A program made the position numbers and the translations under genes. 64,000 bases of DNA, taken from positions 558,001 through 622,000 of the forward strand of contig NZ_JADKSO010000001.1 of assembly GCF_015351245.1 (NCBI RefSeq), in the 5' to 3' direction. This DNA is from Rathayibacter sp. VKM Ac-2879. Lineage in GTDB: Bacteria; Actinomycetota; Actinomycetes; Actinomycetales; Microbacteriaceae. Positions 1 through 8,912 of the stretch are shown piece after piece (the first letter of the stretch is position 1; each line of letters begins with the position of its first letter). The notes under the pieces are model-generated. The model had not been told where the DNA came from and ran no database searches. It saw only the letters and a list, made by a program, of their open reading frames with translations.

Positions 1-388
1 GGTCCATCCAGAGGATCTCCCAGATGTGTCCGTCCGGGTCCTCGAGATCGCGAGAGTACATGAAGCCGAGATCCTGCGCGGCAACGGGCTCCGCGCCTCC
101 CGCGGCCAGCCCCTTGGCGAGCAGATCGTCGACCTCGTCGCGGCTCTCGGCGCCGAGCGCGAAGAGGCCCTGCACCTGGGTCTTCGCGTCGATGATCTCC
201 TTCGACGTGAAGGTCGAGAAGAAGGGGTGGACGAGGAGCATCGCGTAGATGGTGTCCGAGATGACGATGCAGGCGGCGTTCTCGTCGCTGAAAAGCGGAT
301 TCACGCTCCAGCCGAGGGAGGTGTAGAACGCCTTCGAGCGTTCGAGATCGGTGACGGGCAGATTCACGAAGACGGTCGAGACACTCAT
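1..388 (-). CDS. VOC (glyoxalase/bleomycin-resistance fold) protein, 3' end outside window
   Basis: The reverse strand opens with ATG at 388 and stays open to the window edge, giving 129 visible residues and no stop, so the gene is partial at its C-terminus. The N-terminus (MSVSTVFVNLPVTDLERS) followed by KAFYTSLGW is the typical first beta-alpha unit of a VOC domain, and the segment DPDGHIWEIL near the visible end is the typical last strand, where Glu is a usual metal ligand. Substrate cannot be told; such PhnB/glyoxalase-like proteins are often of unknown function. It is divergent from the next gene with 58 bases between starts. Confidence 0.85.
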   Translation of the reverse strand, partial: MSVSTVFVNLPVTDLERSKAFYTSLGWSVNPLFSDENAACIVISDTIYAMLLVHPFFSTFTSKEIIDAKTQVQGLFALGAESRDEVDDLLAKGLAAGGAEPVAAQDLGFMYSRDLEDPDGHIWEILWMD

Positions 389-446
389 GCGGGTCAGTAT
401 GACGATCCGCAGCCCGCGGCGCGAGAGGCCATGGCATCCTCGACCC

Positions 447-878
447 ATGCAGTTCACGACGACGCTGTTCCAGATGGGTCGCAACACGGGCATCGAGGTG
501 CCCCCGGAGGTGCTCGAAGCGCTCGGCGGAGGCAAGCGGCCCGCGGTCATCGTCGAGGTGAACGGCTACCGCTACGAAAGCACGGTCGGGGCGATGGGCG
601 GCCGCGCGCTGATCCCGTTCTCGGCCGAGCGACGCGCGACCACGGGGCTGAACGGCGGCGAGACGATCGACGTGGTGCTCGAGCTCGACGCGGCGCCCCG
701 CGAGGTGGCGGTGCCCGAGGATCTCGCCCGCGCGCTCGCGGACGCGGGGCGCACCTCCGCTTTCGCCGCTCTCGCGCCGAGCGTGCGCAAGGCCCGGGTG
801 GCCTCGGTGGAGGGCGCGAAGGCCGAGGCGACGCGCGCGCGACGGATCGCCTCCGTGCTCGCCGAGCTGGCCGATTGA
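447..878 (+). CDS. DUF1905 / YdeI-OmpD-associated family protein
   Basis: A 143-residue cytoplasmic protein. The first ~90 residues form a DUF1905-like beta-barrel (MQFTTTLFQMGRNTGIEVPP, then V..NGYRYEST..GG..LIPF). The last ~40 residues (SVRKARV then AKAEATRARRI) match the short helical YdeI/OmdA C-terminal tail, so both modules usually seen together are present. The ATG at 447 is preferred over an earlier in-frame start at 351 because homology-like sequence begins there and 351 would overlap the divergent VOC gene. Biochemical role is unknown for the family. Confidence 0.85.
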   Translation: MQFTTTLFQMGRNTGIEVPPEVLEALGGGKRPAVIVEVNGYRYESTVGAMGGRALIPFSAERRATTGLNGGETIDVVLELDAAPREVAVPEDLARALADAGRTSAFAALAPSVRKARVASVEGAKAEATRARRIASVLAELAD

Positions 879-909
879 CCCCTAACCGGGGAGAGCGGTC
901 CGGTGGTGG

Positions 910-929
910 CGACGGCTAGGCTGCCGTCG
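910..929 (+). promoter_or_regulatory. -10 box inside a perfect inverted repeat, upstream of MacA-like operon
   Basis: The -10-like hexamer TAGGCT (917-922) is flanked immediately by CGACGGC on the left and its exact reverse complement GCCGTCG on the right. A repressor bound here would cover the promoter. The start codon of the adaptor gene lies 54 bases downstream. Promoter function is inferred from hexamer fit and position. Confidence 0.5.
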
Positions 930-975
930 GCGCACCACGGGGGAGCGTTGCTGACGCGGAGCCGGGGTACAGGGT

Positions 976-2037
976 ATGGGTGCTTTTCGACGATGGGTGT
1001 TTCCGATCGTCTGGATGGTGATCATCGGTGCGGCGAGCATCGCGCTGGTCAAGATCGCCTTCTTCCCCGACCGCGCCACGGAGGCCGATCCGGCGTTCCC
1101 CACCGGCGAGATCACCGAGCCGACGATCGTCGTCGGCCGCGGCACGGTGACCAACGACCTCACCCTCCAGGGCACCGTCGCGGCCGACCCGGCCGTTCCG
1201 GTGAAGGCGACGGCGGCGGGAACGGTCGACGACGTCTACGCCGAGCAGGGCGCCGCCGTCGCCACGGGCGACCTCCTCTACGACATCCGCGTCGAGACGC
1301 AACGCGACCCCGTCGCGACCACGGGCGCCGACGGAGTCGTCACCACGGCCCAGCCCGAACCCACCGTGCGCTTCGAGCGGGTCTACGCGCCCAGCGCGGG
1401 CATCCTCAGCGCTCTCGGCGTCATCCACGACCAGGCCGTGACGGTGGGAGAGGTCACCGGCCAGGTCGCTCCTCCGACATTCGCGGTGACGGGCTCGATC
1501 GAGGCCGACAAGCTCTATCGCATCCAGAACCGGCCGACGGAGGCACAGGTCGCCATCACGGGCGGCCCCGCGCCCTTCACCTGCACCGGCCTGACCATCT
1601 CGACGCCGCTCGCCGGCGAGGGCTCGTCGGGAGGCACGAGCACCGGCTCCGACGCCTCAGGCGGTGTCTCGGGCGGCTCGAGCGGCTCGAACACGACCTT
1701 CCGCTGCCAGGTGCCGGACGGCGTGACGGTGTTCCCCGGGCTGGCCTCCACGGTGACCCTCGCGGGAGGCAGGGCCGAGAACGTCCTCGTCGTGCCGACG
1801 ACGGCGGTCGAGGGCGCGGCCCAATCGGGAGTCGTCTACCGCCGCGGTGCCGACGGCGCCGACGAAGAGGTGCCTGTCACCCTCGGCCTCACCGATGGCA
1901 CGAACGTGGAAGTCACCGGAGGCCTGGATGAGGGCGCAGAGCTGCTTCAGTTCGTCCCCGGAGCCAGCGCCACCCCGGCGGACGGCCAGGGGGAAGGCTG
2001 CACGCAGCAGCCCGACGGCTCGGTCTTCTGCTCGTGA
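976..2037 (+). CDS. MacA-like membrane-anchored efflux/secretion adaptor
   Basis: A 353-residue protein with one N-terminal membrane anchor (about residues 8-27, WVFPIVWMVIIGAASIALV) and the rest outside. A lipoyl/barrel-sandwich hybrid signature (VKATAAGTVDDVYAEQGAAV, then GDLLYDI) lies at about 75-105. A Gly/Ser-rich insert near 215-240 sits in the adaptor domain and is flanked by two Cys. The C-terminal LVVPTTAVEG segment is typical of HlyD/MacA beta-barrels. It heads a three-gene operon with an ABC ATPase (GTGA overlap) and a MacB/FtsX permease. In Gram-positives such sets export peptides, lipids or antibiotics; the substrate is not visible here. Confidence 0.85.
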   Translation: MGAFRRWVFPIVWMVIIGAASIALVKIAFFPDRATEADPAFPTGEITEPTIVVGRGTVTNDLTLQGTVAADPAVPVKATAAGTVDDVYAEQGAAVATGDLLYDIRVETQRDPVATTGADGVVTTAQPEPTVRFERVYAPSAGILSALGVIHDQAVTVGEVTGQVAPPTFAVTGSIEADKLYRIQNRPTEAQVAITGGPAPFTCTGLTISTPLAGEGSSGGTSTGSDASGGVSGGSSGSNTTFRCQVPDGVTVFPGLASTVTLAGGRAENVLVVPTTAVEGAAQSGVVYRRGADGADEEVPVTLGLTDGTNVEVTGGLDEGAELLQFVPGASATPADGQGEGCTQQPDGSVFCS

Positions 2038-2762
2038 CGATCCTCCGGCTCGAGGGGATCCGGAAGGTCGTCCCGCTGCCCGACGCCGAGCCGCTCACGA
2101 TCCTCGACGGTGTCGACCTCGAGGTCGGCGAGGGCGACCATGTCTCGGTCGTCGGGCGCAGCGGTTCGGGCAAGTCGACGCTCCTCAACATCCTCGGGCT
2201 CATCGACGAGCCCACCGAGGGGCGCATGCTGCTCGAGGGACGACCGACCGAGACCCTGTCCTCGCGGGCTCGCGCCCGGATCCGCGGCGGGAGCATCGGC
2301 TTCATCTTCCAGCAGTTCAATCTGCTCGAGGGGCGGACCGCTCGCGAGAACGTGATGACCCCGCTGCTCTACGCGTCCGGCTCGGAGTTCTGGCGCCGTG
2401 CCTCCCTCGCGGCCGAGATGCTCGAGCGCGTCGGCCTCGGCCACCGAGTCGACTCGATGCCGGGCCGCATGTCGGGAGGAGAGCAGCAGCGCATCGCGAT
2501 CGCGCGCGCTCTTGTGCGGAGGCCGCGCCTGATCCTCGCCGACGAGCCGACCGGCGCCCTCGACACCGACACCGGAGAGACCGTCATGGGACTGCTCGAC
2601 GAGATCGCCCGCGAATCCGGATCGGCCCTCGTCACCATCACCCACGACCCGGCGATCGCCGCTCGCGCCGAACGCCACTACCGGCTCGACCACGGTCGTC
2701 TCGGGCCGGTCGCCGCCTCCGATCCGGCGCAGACTGCGCTGCACGTGCCGGGGGTCTTCTGA
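2034..2762 (+). CDS. MacB/LolD-type ABC transporter ATP-binding protein
   Basis: A 242-residue ATPase starting at GTG 2034, whose last bases overlap the adaptor stop (GTGA). All canonical motifs are present: Walker [11 protein letters not shown]-loop [10 protein letters not shown], signature [15 protein letters not shown], Walker [13 protein letters not shown] and the H-loop TITHD. The QQFNLL and DEPTGALD forms are characteristic of the MacB/LolD/FtsE group that pairs with FtsX-fold permeases. It ends in a TGATG overlap with the permease gene, so the three proteins are translationally coupled. Confidence 0.95.
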   Translation: MTILRLEGIRKVVPLPDAEPLTILDGVDLEVGEGDHVSVVGRSGSGKSTLLNILGLIDEPTEGRMLLEGRPTETLSSRARARIRGGSIGFIFQQFNLLEGRTARENVMTPLLYASGSEFWRRASLAAEMLERVGLGHRVDSMPGRMSGGEQQRIAIARALVRRPRLILADEPTGALDTDTGETVMGLLDEIARESGSALVTITHDPAIAARAERHYRLDHGRLGPVAASDPAQTALHVPGVF

Positions 2763-3997
2763 TGCGCGCCGTCGTCGCCATCGTCGGCGCGATCGTCGAG
2801 GCCTGGGCAGAGCTCCGGATCCATCGCGGCCGCGTGCTGCTGTCGCTGATCGGCGTCGCAGTGGCGGTCGCGGCGCTGACTGGAGTCGTCGCCGCGGGCG
2901 GCATCGCGCGCCAGGCGAGCATCGAATCGGCTGAGCGCAGCAGTGGTCGGCCGGCGAGCCTCTTCGTCTCGGCCTTCGCACCCGGCGCAGGCTCGAGAGA
3001 GGTCGATGCCGAGTCGTTGCAGAGCGCGTGGGAGAGCGTGCTCGAGCGCTACTCGATCGACTACGCGAGCCGGTCGCTCTCAGGAGGCGTACGCGTCCAG
3101 TTCGCGGACGGCGTCGTCGATGTGCCCGTGCTCGCCATCGACCCTCCCTACGCCGACATGCACCGCCTCACCCTCGACCGCGGCAGCTGGTTCACCGCGG
3201 ACGACACACGACGTCTGGCGCCCGCCGTGGTCGTCAACGAGATCTTCTGGGAACGCATCGGCCGGCCCGATCTGCGTACCCACCCGCTTGTCAGCCTCCT
3301 GAGCGAGGAGCGGACCACCACGGCGGTGATCATCGGTGTCACGCCCGCCGCCTCCTGGGAGATGGAGCCGTCGATGACGATGCTCGCCGATGCGTTCTCC
3401 GCCGTCGCCGCCTCGAGCGATCCGAGGTTCGGCGGCCAGGTGACTCCGAGCTACGAGATGTGGGTGCCCCTCGACATCGCCGAGCCCCTCGCGGCTGCCG
3501 TGAAGCGCGACATGTCTGCGGCGCTCGGTTCGGGGATCGAGGTGAACGTCAACCGGCAGGACTACCTCGTCTACGATTCCGACCCGTTCGCCGTGCTCAC
3601 GTGGGTGATCGGCGGTGTCGCGGGCCTGGTGCTCGCTCTCGGTGCGCTCGGCCTGCTCAACATCGCGCTCGTCACGGTGCGGCAGCGGATCCGCGAGATC
3701 GGGATCCGACGCAGCTTCGGCGCCTCCTCGGGGCGCATCTTCTTCTCGATCATGATGGAGAGCGTCGTCGCCACGGTGGTGGCGGGCGTCGTCGGAGTGA
3801 CGATCGCCGTCATCCTGGTCACGAACCCCTGGACGGTGTCGTTCGTCCAAGAGAACGGGGTCGAGGACATCCCGTCGTTCCCGGTCGACGCGGCGTTGAT
3901 CGGCTTGGGCGCGGCGACGCTCGTCGGCGCCCTCGCGGGCATCGTGCCGGCGATCGTCGCGGTACGGGTGAAGGTCATCGACGCGATCCGGTATTGA
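2762..3997 (+). CDS. MacB/FtsX-family ABC transporter permease
   Basis: A 411-residue protein starting at the ATG that overlaps the ATPase stop (TGATG). One N-terminal transmembrane helix (about residues 22-45) is followed by a ~220-residue extracytoplasmic MacB core domain and three C-terminal helices (WVIGGVAGLVLALGALGLLN, then SVVATVVAGVVGVTIAVIL, then the last at ~375-398). The segment RQRIREIGIRRSFGASSG is the coupling loop typical of FtsX domains. It acts with the two upstream products as a tripartite ABC exporter. Confidence 0.93.
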   Translation: MRAVVAIVGAIVEAWAELRIHRGRVLLSLIGVAVAVAALTGVVAAGGIARQASIESAERSSGRPASLFVSAFAPGAGSREVDAESLQSAWESVLERYSIDYASRSLSGGVRVQFADGVVDVPVLAIDPPYADMHRLTLDRGSWFTADDTRRLAPAVVVNEIFWERIGRPDLRTHPLVSLLSEERTTTAVIIGVTPAASWEMEPSMTMLADAFSAVAASSDPRFGGQVTPSYEMWVPLDIAEPLAAAVKRDMSAALGSGIEVNVNRQDYLVYDSDPFAVLTWVIGGVAGLVLALGALGLLNIALVTVRQRIREIGIRRSFGASSGRIFFSIMMESVVATVVAGVVGVTIAVILVTNPWTVSFVQENGVEDIPSFPVDAALIGLGAATLVGALAGIVPAIVAVRVKVIDAIRY

Positions 3998-4051
3998 TCC
4001 GCGGCGGCCGACGCGCCGAAGGGCGCTCGTGTCGTCGTGCCGGGACTCGGA

Positions 4052-4699
4052 TCAGCCGAGCGTGAAGACGAGTTCGTCGCCGTCGACCTCCGCACGGACC
4101 TCGCTGTAGTGCTCGATCCGCGGGAGCCCTCTGGTCGACGTGCTCTCGTGCGCCCCGACGACCACGACACGCATTCCGGCGGCGAGGCCGGCGAGGATGC
4201 CCGCCTCCGCGTCCTCGAAGACCAGCGCATCGCGCGGGTCGACGCCGAGTCGACTCGCCGCCGCGAGGTAGCCGTCGGGAGCAGGCTTGCCGTTCGCGAC
4301 GTCGTGGGCGGTCACGACGATGTCGGGGGAGGGGACGCCCGCCGCTCCGAGGCGCCCGGCGGCCAGGCCAGGGCTCGCGGAGGTGACCAGTGCCACGCGG
4401 TCGCGGGGCAGCGCCGCAAGGAGGGCGACGGCCCCCGGGATCGCGAGGGTCCCCTCCGTATGCTCGAGCTCGAAGGCGTCGAGCTCGGCGACGATCGCCG
4501 CGACGTCGCTCCCCTCCGGAGCGAAACGCCGCACGCTGTCCTCCGCGCGGACACCGTGAACGGCACGGAGGATCACGGCGCGATCGAGGCCGAAGCGTGC
4601 CGCGAAGTCACTCCAGATCGTCTCGACGACCGCCGTCGAGTCGACGAGTGTCCCGTCCATGTCGAAGAGGGCTGCACGGGCGCGGAGGAGCTGGGGCAT
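4052..4699 (-). CDS. HAD-family sugar-phosphatase-like hydrolase
   Basis: A 215-residue HAD-IA hydrolase. The nucleophile loop ALFDMDGTLVDS is at the N-terminus (both Asp present), motif II LVTSAS and motif III (GKPAPDGY) are clear, and DALVFEDAEAGILAG provides the metal-binding acids. The cap domain is helical, as in DOG1/YfbT sugar phosphatases, so a phosphosugar substrate is likely but unproven. I chose ATG 4699, preceded by GGAGG on the reverse strand and directly before the first motif; longer in-frame starts add unrelated sequence. It is convergent with the ABC operon and divergent from the DUF2510 gene. Confidence 0.88.
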   Translation of the reverse strand: MPQLLRARAALFDMDGTLVDSTAVVETIWSDFAARFGLDRAVILRAVHGVRAEDSVRRFAPEGSDVAAIVAELDAFELEHTEGTLAIPGAVALLAALPRDRVALVTSASPGLAAGRLGAAGVPSPDIVVTAHDVANGKPAPDGYLAAASRLGVDPRDALVFEDAEAGILAGLAAGMRVVVVGAHESTSTRGLPRIEHYSEVRAEVDGDELVFTLG

Positions 4700-4858
4700 G
4701 CCTCCATCCTGGCCGATCGTCCGAGGATCCCGGGGCGCAAGGCGACCAGCGCTCGGACAGGGTGCGTTCAGAATCCATTCAGGCGGGAGCATGGGTCGCG
4801 GCAGTACGGTGGAGGCTTACTGCGGGCAGCATGCCCCGACGGGGAAGCGGAGGACGCG

Positions 4859-5797
4859 ATGGCGGACGACAACGGGACGGGCGATATCGGCACGGGCGGC
4901 AGCGACCGAGGTGCCGATCCGGTGACATCGGCGGGAGGAACCGGGTCCGGCCCCCGCGCCGGCTGGTACCCCGACCCCGCCGGCTCGCCTCGGCAGCGGT
5001 GGTGGGACGGCTCGGGATGGACGGAGTCCCTGCGCGACGCCACGCTCGCCTCGGCCGCGACTCCGCCTCCCGCCGCGAGCCCCACTCCGGTGCCTCCGGT
5101 CGCTCCGGTGCCCCCGGTCGCTCCGGTGTACGGACAGACGTCGAGCGGGGCGGAGACGAGCTACGGGCAGGGCGCCTCTGGGCAGTATCCGCAGCAGGCT
5201 CAGCAGGCTCCCGCGCAGCACTCGCCGGCTCCGCAGTACGCGTACGCTCAGCAGCCGTACGCGCAGGAGCAGTACCAGCAGCCGTACGGTCAGCAGCCCT
5301 CGACACAGGCCCAGCCGCGCGACCCGAGCATCGTCACGTCGACGCCCTGGATCTGGGTGGTCGTGCTCCTGCCGCTGCTCTCCGCGCTGTCGCTCTTCCT
5401 GCTTCCGCCGAGCTCCATCATCAACTCCTCGATGGCCTCGGGCTATGGCCCGCGCGCGACGCTGGGGATGTCGACCGGCTACTTCATCGGTCTGGGTCTC
5501 CTCCAGGTCGTCGGCTTCCTGATCTACGCGGCCGAGGTCGTCTTCGCCTTCCTCGACTGGCGCCAGCTCAAGCGGGCCGGCGTGCAGCGCCCGTTCCATT
5601 GGGCGTGGGCATTCCTGGCTGCTCCGTACGTCTATGTGATCGGCCGCAGCGTGGTCGTGAAGCGTGTCACCGGAGGCGGACTTCTGCCCCTGTGGATCTT
5701 CCTCGGCGTCGTCGTCGTGTCGTTCGTCATCGGGATCGCCTGGGCGGCGACCCTGTTCTCCGCGTGGGGACACGCCTACTCGAGCTATCGCTACTGA
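4859..5797 (+). CDS. DUF2510 membrane protein
   Basis: A 312-residue protein. An acidic leader is followed by a DUF2510 domain (GWYPDPAG near residue 35, then RWWDGSGWT), a Pro-rich stretch, a Gln/Tyr/Pro-rich low-complexity linker (QYPQQ, QPYAQ, QYQQPYGQQ) and about four transmembrane helices in the last 160 residues. DUF2510 occurs on the cytoplasmic side of many actinobacterial membrane proteins; function is unknown. ATG 4859 is preceded by an AGCGGAGGA ribosome site; a TACGGT -10-like box lies about 50 bases upstream. Confidence 0.85.
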   Translation: MADDNGTGDIGTGGSDRGADPVTSAGGTGSGPRAGWYPDPAGSPRQRWWDGSGWTESLRDATLASAATPPPAASPTPVPPVAPVPPVAPVYGQTSSGAETSYGQGASGQYPQQAQQAPAQHSPAPQYAYAQQPYAQEQYQQPYGQQPSTQAQPRDPSIVTSTPWIWVVVLLPLLSALSLFLLPPSSIINSSMASGYGPRATLGMSTGYFIGLGLLQVVGFLIYAAEVVFAFLDWRQLKRAGVQRPFHWAWAFLAAPYVYVIGRSVVVKRVTGGGLLPLWIFLGVVVVSFVIGIAWAATLFSAWGHAYSSYRY

Positions 5798-5846
5798 TCG
5801 CGTGGCGTCCTCCCGGCCTGCTCGGAGTGACGTCCCACCCCACGGC

Positions 5847-5878
5847 CGACGCCGTGCGCTCTCGGGCGCACGGCGTCG
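5847..5878. terminator. Bidirectional hairpin terminator
   Basis: A perfect 12-bp stem (CGACGCCGTGCG with its complement) closes an 8-base loop between the convergent DUF2510 and Lrp genes. There is no long U-tract, as is common in GC-rich actinobacteria, so its terminator role is inferred from stem strength and position. Confidence 0.75.
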
Positions 5879-6004
5879 CTGTCGTTCGGGGTCGCGCCGC
5901 CGAGCCCGCAAGAGCGGGGCGGGGGTACTGCGCGCCCTTACTCGTCCGAGCGCGTCTGATGTGCCCCACACCTCGGAGGGGCGTCACGGAGGGGGCGGCG
6001 TCCG

Positions 6005-6442
6005 TCAGCCGTCGCCGCGCTGGATCAGGCGGGAGAGCACGATGGCCGAGCGCGTGTGGTCGACGTTCGGCGCGATGCGCACCTTCTCGAGGGCGAGCTC
6101 GAGGCTCGGGATGTCGCGCGAGCGGATGTGCACGATCGCGTCGGCCGAGCCGGTGACGGTTCCGGCGTCGACGACTTCGGGCACGGCGGCGAGGATGCGG
6201 CGGAGCTCGTCCGGAGCGACCGTTCCGCGGCAGAAGAGCTCGACGTAGGCCTCTGTCGCCATGCCGTCGACGGCGGGGTCGACCTTGATCGTGAAGCCGC
6301 GGATCACGCCGTCGGCCACGAGGCGATCGACGCGGCGCTTGACCGCGGAGGCGGAGAGACCGACCACGCCGCCGATGTCGCCGTAGCCCGCGCGGGCGTT
6401 CTGGCGCAGCAGATCGAGGATCTTCCGGTCGATGTTGTCCAT
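6005..6442 (-). CDS. Lrp/AsnC-family transcriptional regulator
   Basis: A 145-residue regulator. The N-terminal AsnC-type winged helix starts DNIDRKILDLLRQNARAGY with recognition region SASAVKRRVDRLVADGVI, followed by an RAM ligand-binding domain (residues ~65-140). The ATG at 6442 gives the standard family N-terminus. The gene is divergent from the drug-exporter gene, with about 130 bases between them. Such regulators usually respond to amino acids; the target cannot be read from context. Confidence 0.9.
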   Translation of the reverse strand: MDNIDRKILDLLRQNARAGYGDIGGVVGLSASAVKRRVDRLVADGVIRGFTIKVDPAVDGMATEAYVELFCRGTVAPDELRRILAAVPEVVDAGTVTGSADAIVHIRSRDIPSLELALEKVRIAPNVDHTRSAIVLSRLIQRGDG

Positions 6443-6523
6443 GCTCCGAGGATAGGCGCGCCTCCGGGGCCTCTCCGGCGCTGGCCATTTGCCGCGCTTC
6501 GCTATATAGTTGCATTTAGTCAA

Positions 6524-6543
6524 TAGTTGACCAAGATCAACTA
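6524..6543 (+). promoter_or_regulatory. Candidate MarR operator before the DHA2 exporter
   Basis: Perfect inverted repeat TAGTTGA-6-TCAACTA in an AT-rich stretch 28 bases before the exporter start. A second, degenerate TAGTTG half-site precedes it at about 6507. Arm sequence and length are typical of MarR-family sites, and a MarR gene lies at the end of the same operon, so autoregulation with de-repression by a drug is the likely logic. Confidence 0.65.
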
Positions 6544-6571
6544 GAACTGCCGCCGTGCCGAAGAGGAGCCC

Positions 6572-8299
6572 ATGTCACACGCTGAACACCGCGCCGTATC
6601 GCGCAGCACCGCACGCCGTCACGCCGTCACGAACGGCGGAGCGATGTCGCACCGCCAAGTCCTCGAGTCGCTCAGCGGACTGCTGCTGGGGATGTTCGTC
6701 TCGATCCTCGCGGGCACGGTCGTCTCGACCTCGCTGCCCCGGATCATCTCGGACCTCAAGGGCGACCAGAACGCCTACACCTGGGTCGTCACCGCCACGC
6801 TGCTCGCCACCACCGTGTCGACTCCGCTCTGGGGCAAGTTCGCCGACCTCTTCAATCGGAAGCTCCTCATCCAGCTCGCCCTCGGCCTCTTCGTCGTGGG
6901 CTCCGCGCTCGCCGGCTTCTCGCAGGACACGAACACGCTCATCGTGTTCCGTGTCTTCCAGGGCCTGGGAGCCGGCGGCCTGGCCGCGCTGAGCCAGATC
7001 ATCATGGCCGACATCATCAGCCCGCGAGAGCGCGGCAAGTACGCCGGTCTCTTCGGCGGTGTGATGGCCATCGGCACCGTCGGCGGCCCGCTCCTCGGCG
7101 GAGTCGTCACCGACGCGTTCGGCTGGCGCTGGAACTTCTTCATCGCGATGCCCGTAGCGATCGTGGCGATCGTCCTCCTCCAGGTGACGCTGCGCCTCCC
7201 CGCGCACCCCCGTCGCCGCGTCAAGATCGACTACCTCGGCGCCGTGCTCATCGCAGGCGGCGTCTCCCTCCTGCTGATCTGGGTGTCGCTCGCCGGAAAG
7301 AACTTCGACTGGGCGTCGTGGGAGACCGCGCTCATGGTCGGCGGAGCAGTCGTCCTGCTCGTCGCCGCGGTGATCACCGAGCTCACGGTCGCCGAGCCGA
7401 TCATCCCGATGGGCATGTTCAAGAACCGCACCTTCAGCCTCGCCGTCGTGGCGAGCATCTCGGTCGGCGTCTCGATGTTCGGTGTCGCGGTGTTCCTCGC
7501 GCAGTACATGCAGCTCGCCCGCGGCGCGACACCGACCCAGTCGGGTCTGCTCACGATCCCGATGATGGCGGGCCTGCTCATCGCCTCCACCATCTTCGGA
7601 GGCATCATCTCGCGCACCGGGAAGTGGAAGGCGATCATGGTCTCGGGCGGCGTGCTCGCGGTCGTCGGCACCTTCCTCCTGAGCACCCTGCGCTACGACA
7701 CCGACCTGGCGTTGGTAGGCGTCTACATGGCCGTGCTCGGCGCGGGCCTGGGCATGCTGATGCAGAACCTCGTGCTCGTGGTGCAGAACTCGATCGAGGT
7801 GAAGAACCTCGGAGTCGCGACGAGCTCGGTCACCTTCTTCCGCAGCCTCGGCGGCACCATCGGCGTCTCGGTGCTCGGGTCGATGCTCGGCACGGTGATC
7901 GCGGACCGCATCTCCACGGGCATCGCCGGCCTCGCTCCGGCCGATCAGGCCCTCGCGGCGCAGGCGCTCGGCAGCGGCACGATTCCGCAGCCGGCGGGCC
8001 TGCCCGACGCGGTGCGCGTCGTCGTCGAGAGCGCCTATGGCATAGGGGTCGGCGACGTGTTCCTCGCGAGCATCCCGCTCGCCGTCATCACCCTCCTCGC
8101 GGTCATCCTGCTGCCCAACGTGCCGCTCGGATCGAAGAACGCGATGCAGCTGAAGGCCGGCCCGGCGGAGTCGGAGTCGGCGCGCGTGATCCGAGACGCC
8201 GAGGACGCCCTCATCGCTGCCTCCGACGGCCAGGCCGGGCTCCGCCCGGTCGGACAGGCCCGACCGACCGGCTCGATCGACGTGGTCGAGCGCCGCTGA
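6572..8299 (+). CDS. DHA2 (14-TM) MFS multidrug exporter, EmrB/QacA type
   Basis: A 575-residue protein with about 14 transmembrane helices. MFS motif A appears as GKFADLFNRKL after helix 2 and the antiporter motif C as GTVGGPLLGG in helix 5, which places it with drug:H+ antiporters of the DHA2 family. The N-terminus has ~30 extra cytoplasmic residues; ATG 6572 is chosen for the GAGGAG site five bases upstream, although M25 could also start. Its stop overlaps the MarR start (TGATG), so both are one operon, likely controlled by the palindrome at 6524-6543. Confidence 0.93.
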   Translation: MSHAEHRAVSRSTARRHAVTNGGAMSHRQVLESLSGLLLGMFVSILAGTVVSTSLPRIISDLKGDQNAYTWVVTATLLATTVSTPLWGKFADLFNRKLLIQLALGLFVVGSALAGFSQDTNTLIVFRVFQGLGAGGLAALSQIIMADIISPRERGKYAGLFGGVMAIGTVGGPLLGGVVTDAFGWRWNFFIAMPVAIVAIVLLQVTLRLPAHPRRRVKIDYLGAVLIAGGVSLLLIWVSLAGKNFDWASWETALMVGGAVVLLVAAVITELTVAEPIIPMGMFKNRTFSLAVVASISVGVSMFGVAVFLAQYMQLARGATPTQSGLLTIPMMAGLLIASTIFGGIISRTGKWKAIMVSGGVLAVVGTFLLSTLRYDTDLALVGVYMAVLGAGLGMLMQNLVLVVQNSIEVKNLGVATSSVTFFRSLGGTIGVSVLGSMLGTVIADRISTGIAGLAPADQALAAQALGSGTIPQPAGLPDAVRVVVESAYGIGVGDVFLASIPLAVITLLAVILLPNVPLGSKNAMQLKAGPAESESARVIRDAEDALIAASDGQAGLRPVGQARPTGSIDVVERR

Positions 8300-8742
8300 T
8301 GTCCGCACTCGCGCCGTCCGCGGAGGCGATGCGCCGGGTCGAGGAGCAGATCACGGCTCTCGCGGTCCAGGTCCGTTGCGCCGTGCGGGACGCCGCGGCG
8401 ACGATCGATCCGTCGCTGCCGCCCTTCGGCCTTCGACTGCTGCGGATGCTCGAGCGCTGCGGACCGGTGCATTCCGGGGCCGCCGCCGAGCGTCTCGGCG
8501 TCGACCGCAGCGCGATCAGCAGGCAGGCGCGGCAGCTGTGCCAGCTGGGGCTCCTCGAGATGACGGCGGATCCGGCCGACGGGCGGGCCCGGTTCCTCGC
8601 GCTCACCGACTCCGCCCGCGAGCAGCTGCACGATCTCGGCGGGCTGCAGCGCGTCCGTATGCAGGACGCGTTGCGCTCGTGGTCGGAGGCCGATCTGCTG
8701 GCGTTCGCGGAGTACCTGGAGCGGCTGAGCACGGCGGGGTGA
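8299..8742 (+). CDS. MarR-family transcriptional regulator
   Basis: A 147-residue winged-helix protein. The core (SGAAAERLGVDRSAISRQAR, then LGLLEMTADPADGRARFLALT) shows helix-turn-helix and the DxR wing of MarR proteins. It is coupled to the upstream exporter by a TGATG overlap, so it most likely represses the exporter operon and itself. Confidence 0.9.
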   Translation: MSALAPSAEAMRRVEEQITALAVQVRCAVRDAAATIDPSLPPFGLRLLRMLERCGPVHSGAAAERLGVDRSAISRQARQLCQLGLLEMTADPADGRARFLALTDSAREQLHDLGGLQRVRMQDALRSWSEADLLAFAEYLERLSTAG

Positions 8743-8876
8743 ATCGCGCTGTGGCGCCGACGGAACGCAGGAACCCCACGGCAACGCGCCTCCGGCGATG
8801 CGTGCATTCTGTGCATCGAACATCGGCTCTCAGGCGACGTTCTGCGACAGCCGAAACTCGGTGACGAGGCCTCGAT

Positions 8877-8882
8877 TACGAT
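8877..8882 (+). promoter_or_regulatory. Possible -10 box of hydrolase/lipoprotein pair
   Basis: TACGAT lies 30 bases before the ATG of the DUF1023 hydrolase, upstream of a strong CAGGAGGA ribosome site. No convincing -35 is visible. Confidence 0.35.
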
Positions 8883-8912
8883 TCCTGAGCATTGCTCGTT
8901 CAGGAGGATCCA

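Noticed and set aside
4037-4858. Long N-terminal extension of the DUF2510 gene
   Set aside because: It runs antisense through the HAD phosphatase gene; the real start at 4859 has a ribosome site and immediately precedes the DUF2510 domain.
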